A stretch of DNA of 55,279 bases, taken from JAFDWI01 sp964595905 (GTDB lineage: Bacteria > Actinomycetota > Acidimicrobiia > Acidimicrobiales > Iamiaceae). The DNA lies in the NCBI GenBank assembly GCA_964595905.1, contig CAZQSU010000006.1, positions 1 to 55,279 of the forward strand, given 5' to 3'. Of the stretch, positions 50,635 through 55,279 are shown piece after piece; the stretch's first letter is position 1, and the number at the start of each line of letters is the position of its first letter. Under the pieces are notes generated by a model. That model worked only from the letters and a program-made list of their open reading frames with translations, made no database searches and was not told the DNA's origin. A program made the position numbers and the translations under genes.

Positions 50635-51926
50635 CCGACCCGGAGGTGCCACCGACGAACCCTTCGGACGCGGCGGCCGACCGGATGGTGGTCGATCTCG
50701 ACCACCACGACCCGGCATTCCACGAGCATCGCGTCGCCGAGTGGGCACGGCTACGCAATCAGTGCCCGGTCGCGTGGAATGAAAGGCACGGTGGCTTCTG
50801 GATGGTCGCCGGCCACGAGGAGGTGGGAGTCGCGGCGCGCGACGCGGCGACGTATTCGAGCCGGTACGAACCCGAACCGGTCGACGGGATCGACTACATC
50901 GGCATCGTCGGCGTGCCCCGGCCCAAGCGGATCCCCAAGGCGGGCATCGCCGAGGTGGAGGGGCCCGGCCACCTCGCGCTGCGCCGGGCGATGAACCCGT
51001 TCATGGTGCCCAGGGCGACCGCCGCGGTCGAGCCGCTCATGTGTCGGGTGGCGACGTGGTTCCTGGACGAGAAGATCGAATCGGGGGCGATGGACCTGGT
51101 CGAGGATTTCGCCACGCCGGTGCCCTCGGTGTTGACGATGGCGCTGGTCGGCCTGCCACTGGACGACTGGCAGCGCTGGGCGGACCTGTTCCACGGGTCG
51201 CTCGCCCACGACCCCGGCGGAGACGCCGCGCGCCAGAGCCGGGAAGACCTGCCGGCCGTGTTCGCCCAGCTCGACGAGCTGATCGCCGACCGTCGAGCGC
51301 ACCCCCGTGATGATCTCGCGACGGCGTTGATCATGTTGGAGGTCGACGGTGAGCCGCTGTCCGATGCCGACGTCCGGGCCGTGTTCTGGAACCTGATCGG
51401 TGGCGGACTGGACACCACCGCGTCACTGACTTCGCTCAGCCTGCACCATCTGGCGGCGCACCCCGACCAGCGCCGTCGGCTCGCCGAGGAACCCGAATTG
51501 CTGCCGTTGGCAACCGAGGAGTTCCTGCGCTACTTCTCGGTGAACGAAACACTCAGCCGCACGGTCACCTGCCCGGCGACCCTGGGCGGTCAGCAACTCG
51601 CCGCGGGTGACCCGCTGATCCTGAGTTGGGCGTCGGCGAACCGCGACGCAGTCGTGTTCGACCGCCCCGACGAGGTGGTCATCGACCGGGAACGCAACCC
51701 GCACCTGGCATTCGGCGTCGGCCCGCACCGCTGCATCGGCATGCACATCGCCCGGGCGATGTTCAAGATCATGATCCGCGAGATCGTCGCCCGCATCCCC
51801 GACTACGTCGTCGACGAGAGTGGCGTCGTGTACTACCGGCCCAACCCCGAGGTCGTGGGCATGGTCCACCTCCCGGTCACCTTCACCCCCGGCGAACGAA
51901 CCGGCCCGCCCGACCGCCCGTTCTGA
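50631..51926 (+). CDS. Cytochrome P450
   Basis: A 431-residue bacterial-type P450 without a membrane anchor. The heme loop FGVGPHRCIG has the thiolate Cys368. The ExxR motif is Glu297 to Arg300 (EEFLR) and the oxygen-activating helix shows GGGLDTTAS (257-265). It begins at ATG 50631 inside the stop of the M24-like gene, so it is co-translated with that pair. It probably hydroxylates a substrate that the M24 proteins then act on, or the reverse; this is inference. No redox partner gene is in the window. Confidence 0.95.
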   Translation: MTDPEVPPTNPSDAAADRMVVDLDHHDPAFHEHRVAEWARLRNQCPVAWNERHGGFWMVAGHEEVGVAARDAATYSSRYEPEPVDGIDYIGIVGVPRPKRIPKAGIAEVEGPGHLALRRAMNPFMVPRATAAVEPLMCRVATWFLDEKIESGAMDLVEDFATPVPSVLTMALVGLPLDDWQRWADLFHGSLAHDPGGDAARQSREDLPAVFAQLDELIADRRAHPRDDLATALIMLEVDGEPLSDADVRAVFWNLIGGGLDTTASLTSLSLHHLAAHPDQRRRLAEEPELLPLATEEFLRYFSVNETLSRTVTCPATLGGQQLAAGDPLILSWASANRDAVVFDRPDEVVIDRERNPHLAFGVGPHRCIGMHIARAMFKIMIREIVARIPDYVVDESGVVYYRPNPEVVGMVHLPVTFTPGERTGPPDRPF

Positions 51927-51967
51927 CCGGGACGGCGCGCGGATGCATGGCGAAGCGCGTCGGGGTC

Positions 51968-53086
51968 TCAGCGCATCGTCGCCTCCGCGATGGTCCAGCC
52001 GCCGTGGGAGGTCTCGCCGACAGCGACGATCCTCCCACCGTCGACGGCCCACTTTCCGGCCTGGAGCGGGCCGCCGCGCCAGTCGATGGAGTGCCAACCC
52101 GACCCATCGGTGAGCATGATGCGGTGCTCGTCTTTGCCCGGCGCGAGCGGGTCGATCGCGGCCCAGCGTCCGGTGGCGTCCACGCTGGCCGTCGGCGGTC
52201 CGGGCAGGTCGGTCGGCGTTCCGAACGGCGATGCCGTGGTCTTCCCGCCGTCGACCCCGATCGAGAACACCGCGGCGTGGTCATCCGCGTACGTCCAGAC
52301 AAGCGGGCCCGATGACGAGCACCCGACCGTGCCCGCTGCGGTCGCGCCGTGGAGGAACCCATCGATCGACGAGGTGCCAAGACTGGCCCACCGGTGAGAC
52401 GAAGGCGCACGGCGGAACGCTTTCGAGGTCCACCGGATGGGCGCGTCGGCGGGTTGCACGTCGCCCTGATCGACGGCTGCGACAACGAGATCGGTACCGA
52501 CGCGACACGGCAGCGCTCCGATCGACGGGTACGCCTTCGTCGCGTGGACCTTGCCGGTGCTCAGATCCAGTTCGGCCCTGCCGCCGTCGACCAGGAGTCG
52601 GTCGCCGATGACCGGGCCGGGCGGCCGCTGCCCCGGCACGTGTCGCGCGAGCACCTCGAACGAGTGGTCGACCAGGTCGAAGGAGACGACCGATGCGTCG
52701 CTGCTGCCACAGTCCTCATCGCTGGTTCCGTGCGCAGAGGCCGGTTCGAAATCGGGACAGTCCGTACCGGCGATCACGAGCCGGTTCTTCCACGTCCAGA
52801 CCTGAACGCCGACCAACGGCACGGCTTCGTACATGGTGAACGAGCGGCCATCTTCCAGCGTGACCCGGACGGTCGCCTGGTCGCCTGCCCGACCGTCGAT
52901 CACCGCGATCTTCCCGTCGACCGGCGCGAGGGTTGCGGCCTGGACGGCGTCTCCCACCGCGTGGTCGATGCCAGGCGGGCGTGGTGACGCCTCACTGCGG
53001 TCACCGGATGAGCCGCAACCCGCCACGATGACCAGCGCGACGATCGCGCCGAGCGCACCCAGCCGTCGCCTGTGCGCGCCGATCAT
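51968..53086 (-). CDS. Hypothetical lipoprotein, beta-propeller-like
   Basis: A 372-residue secreted lipoprotein. The signal peptide (MIGAHRRRLGALGAIVALVIV) ends in the lipobox VAGC with Cys24, followed by a Ser/Gly-rich linker. The mature part contains repeated short beta-rich units (KIAVIDGRAGDQ, NRLVIAGTDCPDF, DRLLVDGGRAELDLSTG, RWAAIDPLAPG) suggesting a WD40-like or PQQ-type beta-propeller. No catalytic motif is recognised. The start is ATG 53086. It converges with the P450 gene. Confidence 0.8.
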   Translation of the reverse strand: MIGAHRRRLGALGAIVALVIVAGCGSSGDRSEASPRPPGIDHAVGDAVQAATLAPVDGKIAVIDGRAGDQATVRVTLEDGRSFTMYEAVPLVGVQVWTWKNRLVIAGTDCPDFEPASAHGTSDEDCGSSDASVVSFDLVDHSFEVLARHVPGQRPPGPVIGDRLLVDGGRAELDLSTGKVHATKAYPSIGALPCRVGTDLVVAAVDQGDVQPADAPIRWTSKAFRRAPSSHRWASLGTSSIDGFLHGATAAGTVGCSSSGPLVWTYADDHAAVFSIGVDGGKTTASPFGTPTDLPGPPTASVDATGRWAAIDPLAPGKDEHRIMLTDGSGWHSIDWRGGPLQAGKWAVDGGRIVAVGETSHGGWTIAEATMR

Positions 53087-53234
53087 CGCTGACCGCCGGG
53101 TCGGTCCGCGACGTTGCCCCGGCCATCCGGTCGGTCGCGCTCCAGCCGAACGCGTCGCGGCCCGTGGCCCGCCTGATTCGATCTCAAACGCGAGCCTTCG
53201 AGACGTCGTGGTCGCGCGAACTCCGTCGGCTCCA

Positions 53235-53984
53235 TCAGGGCACCTCGGTGCGGCCGAGTGCGCGGGCCGCTTCGGGGACGAACGGTTCCGGTGCGAATGG
53301 GCCGGCGTCAACCGACGACAGGTCGATCACGGGAAGGCGCACGCTCGGCGCGAGCGTGTCGAGCCAGACGATCGCGTTGGCCACGTCGTCGGCGTCGAGG
53401 GTTCGCATCGGGAAGTGCACGTCGTCGAGCATCGGCGTGGCGACCGGCCCGGTGACCACGGTGTGCACGGCGATGCCGTCGCGCTCGACTTCACCGGCGA
53501 GCGCTGCGGCGAACGCGTTCAGGCCCGCCTTCGACGCCGAGTACGCGGCCTTGCCCGGCTGCGGCGCGGTCGCAGACGACGATGACACGAACACGAAGCG
53601 CCCGCCGGGCACCGTCGTCGGGAGCGCGCCCGAAGCCACGACGAACGCGGAGCGCAGGTTGGCGGCGAGTACCTGATCGAACGTGTCGATCGACTCCTTG
53701 CGCAAAAACGTCCCGGCCATCTGGCCTGCAGCGTGGACGACCAGGTCGACGGTACCGTCGCCGATGTCGCCTGCCGCCGCGACGACCGCGGCGAACGCAT
53801 CGGGATCGGTGCAGTCCGCCGGGACCCAGCGGGCGCCGGTCGCTTCCGCCACCTCGCGAAGCGGCTCGGGGCGGCGAGCGGTCAGCACGAGGTCGTAATC
53901 GGCTTCGGCCAACGACATCGCCGTCGCCAGACCGATGCCGCTGCTGGCTCCGGTGATGATCGCTAGCCTGCGTCCGTCGGCCAT
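53235..53984 (-). CDS. SDR family oxidoreductase
   Basis: A 249-residue classical SDR. TGASSGIG is at 11-18, an HAAG replaces the usual NNAG near 84-87, and Tyr148 with Lys152 form the YxxxK pair (AYSASK). It starts at ATG 53984, 16 bases from the divergent enoyl-CoA hydratase start. It probably reduces a ketone or oxidises an alcohol; the substrate is unknown. Confidence 0.92.
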   Translation of the reverse strand: MADGRRLAIITGASSGIGLATAMSLAEADYDLVLTARRPEPLREVAEATGARWVPADCTDPDAFAAVVAAAGDIGDGTVDLVVHAAGQMAGTFLRKESIDTFDQVLAANLRSAFVVASGALPTTVPGGRFVFVSSSSATAPQPGKAAYSASKAGLNAFAAALAGEVERDGIAVHTVVTGPVATPMLDDVHFPMRTLDADDVANAIVWLDTLAPSVRLPVIDLSSVDAGPFAPEPFVPEAARALGRTEVP

Positions 53985-54000
53985 CCCGAGGAGGGTATCC

Positions 54001-54768
54001 GTGGAAGAACTTCCCGGCATCGGAATCATCGACGACGGTCCGGTGCGCATCGTGACGCTGGACCGCGCGGACGAGCTGAACGCGTTCACCGAGGAGTTCC
54101 ACGCCTCCTTCGTCGAGCTGTGGCACCGCCTGAACGATGACGACGACGTCCGCTCGATCGTGCTCACCGGCGCGGGGCGGGCCTTCAGCGCCGGTGGCAG
54201 CTACGACGACTTCGAGCGCCGTCGGGTCGACCCGGTCGTGCGCCGTCGCAGCATGCGCCTGGCTCGCCAACTCGTCACCACGATGCTCGACGTGGAGGTG
54301 CCGGTCGTCGCCGCGGTCAACGGCCCGGCCGTCGGATTGGGCGCGACCGTGGTGACCCTGTGCGACATCGTGTTCATGGCCGAGGGCGCCTTTCTGGCCG
54401 ACACCCACGTGTCGGTCGCGCTGGTTGCGGGCGACGGCGGCGCCGTGGGGTGGCCGGCGCACACCAGCCTGTTGCGGGCCAAGCAGTACCTGTTGACCGG
54501 CGACCGCCTTCCCGCCGACGTGGCCGTCGAGCTGGGTCTCGCCAACTTCGCCGTGTCCGCCGACACGTTGCTGCCCGAGGCGACCGCGTTCGCCCACCGG
54601 CTCGCGGCCCAACCCCCGCAGGCCGTCCAGGCGACCAAGGCGATCCTCAACCAGCATCTGCGCGCGAACGCGGTGCGCGCTCTCGGCTACGGCCTCGCCG
54701 CGGAGTCCGCCTCGCACGACACCGCCGAGTACGCGGCGGCCGCCGAACGACTCCGGCCCGATGCGTGA
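54001..54768 (+). CDS. Enoyl-CoA hydratase/isomerase family protein
   Basis: A 255-residue crotonase-fold protein starting at GTG 54001 with GAGGAG upstream. The oxyanion-hole segments GRAFSAGGSYDDF and AVNGPAVGLGATVV are intact. At the position where hydratases have the catalytic Glu in the PEI segment, this protein has DTHV followed by GDGG, a substitution seen in a distinct actinobacterial subgroup. It may therefore catalyse isomerisation, hydrolysis or another CoA-thioester reaction rather than hydration. It overlaps the next gene by 8 bases. Confidence 0.9.
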   Translation: MEELPGIGIIDDGPVRIVTLDRADELNAFTEEFHASFVELWHRLNDDDDVRSIVLTGAGRAFSAGGSYDDFERRRVDPVVRRRSMRLARQLVTTMLDVEVPVVAAVNGPAVGLGATVVTLCDIVFMAEGAFLADTHVSVALVAGDGGAVGWPAHTSLLRAKQYLLTGDRLPADVAVELGLANFAVSADTLLPEATAFAHRLAAQPPQAVQATKAILNQHLRANAVRALGYGLAAESASHDTAEYAAAAERLRPDA

Positions 54769-55237
54769 GCCGCCGACGACCCCGGGGCGCGACGCGGCCG
54801 ATCGGCTCGCGCGTTCGCCGCTGATCGACGCGCTCGACCTCGCACCGCACCCCGAAGGCGGCTGGTTCCGTCGCACCTGGCGGGTGCCCTATGAAGTCGA
54901 GCTTCCCGACGGTCGCCGCCGCCCACCCGCCACGTCGATCCTGTACCTGCTCCAGGCGGGTGAGTCGTCGGCCTGGCACCGGGTCGCCTCCGACGAGTTG
55001 TGGCTGGCCCACCTGGGCGTGGTCACCCTGGAGTTGGGTGGCACCGGCGACGAGCCGCGGCTCGATCGACGACTGGTCGTCGGCACCGACCCCTTCGAGG
55101 GACACCTCCCGCAGACCGCCGTACCCGCGGGCACGTGGCAGCGCACCGTGCCGGTCGCGACCGACACGTTGGTCTCGTGTGTCGTGGCGCCGGGGTTCGA
55201 CTTCGCCGACTTCGCGCTCCACGAACCGCCCGACTGA
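54761..55237 (+). CDS. Cupin-like DUF985 family protein
   Basis: A 158-residue protein with the DUF985 (cupin_5) hallmarks. HPEGGWFRRTWR is near residues 29-40, and TSILYLLQAGESSAWHRV supplies the first beta segment with a likely metal-binding His. DELWLAHLG and the late VPAGTWQRT and VVAPGFDFADF segments follow. The fold is a jelly-roll; function is not established in general. ATG 54761 overlaps the hydratase gene end by 8 bases, so it is part of the same transcript. Confidence 0.9.
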   Translation: MREPPTTPGRDAADRLARSPLIDALDLAPHPEGGWFRRTWRVPYEVELPDGRRRPPATSILYLLQAGESSAWHRVASDELWLAHLGVVTLELGGTGDEPRLDRRLVVGTDPFEGHLPQTAVPAGTWQRTVPVATDTLVSCVVAPGFDFADFALHEPPD

Positions 55238-55279
55238 GCCGAATCAGGGCGCCGCTGTGCCCGGCGGCGCACATGAGTG

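Overview
The window is a very GC-rich chromosomal segment, almost wall-to-wall with genes. Many genes start with GTG (a few with TTG) and neighbours often overlap by 4 or 8 bases. An F420-type luciferase-like oxidoreductase, many short-chain dehydrogenases, paired acyl-CoA dehydrogenases, a fused branched-chain-amino-acid-type permease and a bacterial tyrosine-kinase exopolysaccharide locus together suggest an actinobacterium, most likely of the Acidimicrobiia (Ilumatobacter-like) group. That placement is an inference from gene content, not from a marker gene. No rRNA, tRNA, CRISPR array, transposase or integrase gene was recognised.

Region by region. (1) 1-3653: the end of a plus-strand catabolic operon: aldehyde dehydrogenase, SDR, beta-hydroxyacid dehydrogenase, carboxymuconolactone-decarboxylase-like protein, and an unassigned 425-residue protein. 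(2) 3580-20225: a surface polysaccharide locus in two divergent arms meeting near 11.94 kb. The minus arm has two Wzz/BY-kinase proteins, a nucleotidyltransferase-fold protein, a polyprenyl-phosphate sugar transferase, a GT4 glycosyltransferase and a PqqD-like protein. The plus arm has a CMP-sugar synthetase, a CBS-NeuB-SAF-TIM-barrel fusion, an O-antigen ligase/polymerase, GT4, two tandem GT2 paralogues and a PAP2 phosphatase. The genes point to a polysaccharide containing a nonulosonic (sialic-acid-like) sugar. (3) 20273-28040: YjbR-like protein, F420-type oxidoreductase, FMN glutamate-synthase-like protein, an FGGY sugar kinase, a zinc alcohol dehydrogenase and a copper amine oxidase with all key residues. 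(4) 28067-33063: a complete Liv-type ABC importer operon with the two permeases fused. (5) 33189-34383: an SDR and a small CGG-containing protein. (6) 34384-38442: a repeat-rich island carrying six copies of a 51-bp palindromic element. A DUF559/AbiEi-like gene lies between copies, followed by a GMC oxidoreductase with its gluconate-dehydrogenase-subunit-3-like partner. (7) 38443-47204: aldolase, D-2-hydroxyacid dehydrogenase, MaoC-like double hotdog protein, two AMP-forming acyl-CoA ligases and two acyl-CoA dehydrogenases, a beta-oxidation-like set for an unknown acid. (8) 47338-55279: SDR, a translationally coupled M24 peptidase-fold pair plus cytochrome P450, a lipoprotein, another SDR, an enoyl-CoA hydratase-like protein and a DUF985 cupin.

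The strongest candidates for something undescribed are the palindromic repeat family with its enclosed nuclease-like gene, the four-part NeuB fusion, and the tandem M24 pair in which the second member has lost most metal ligands.
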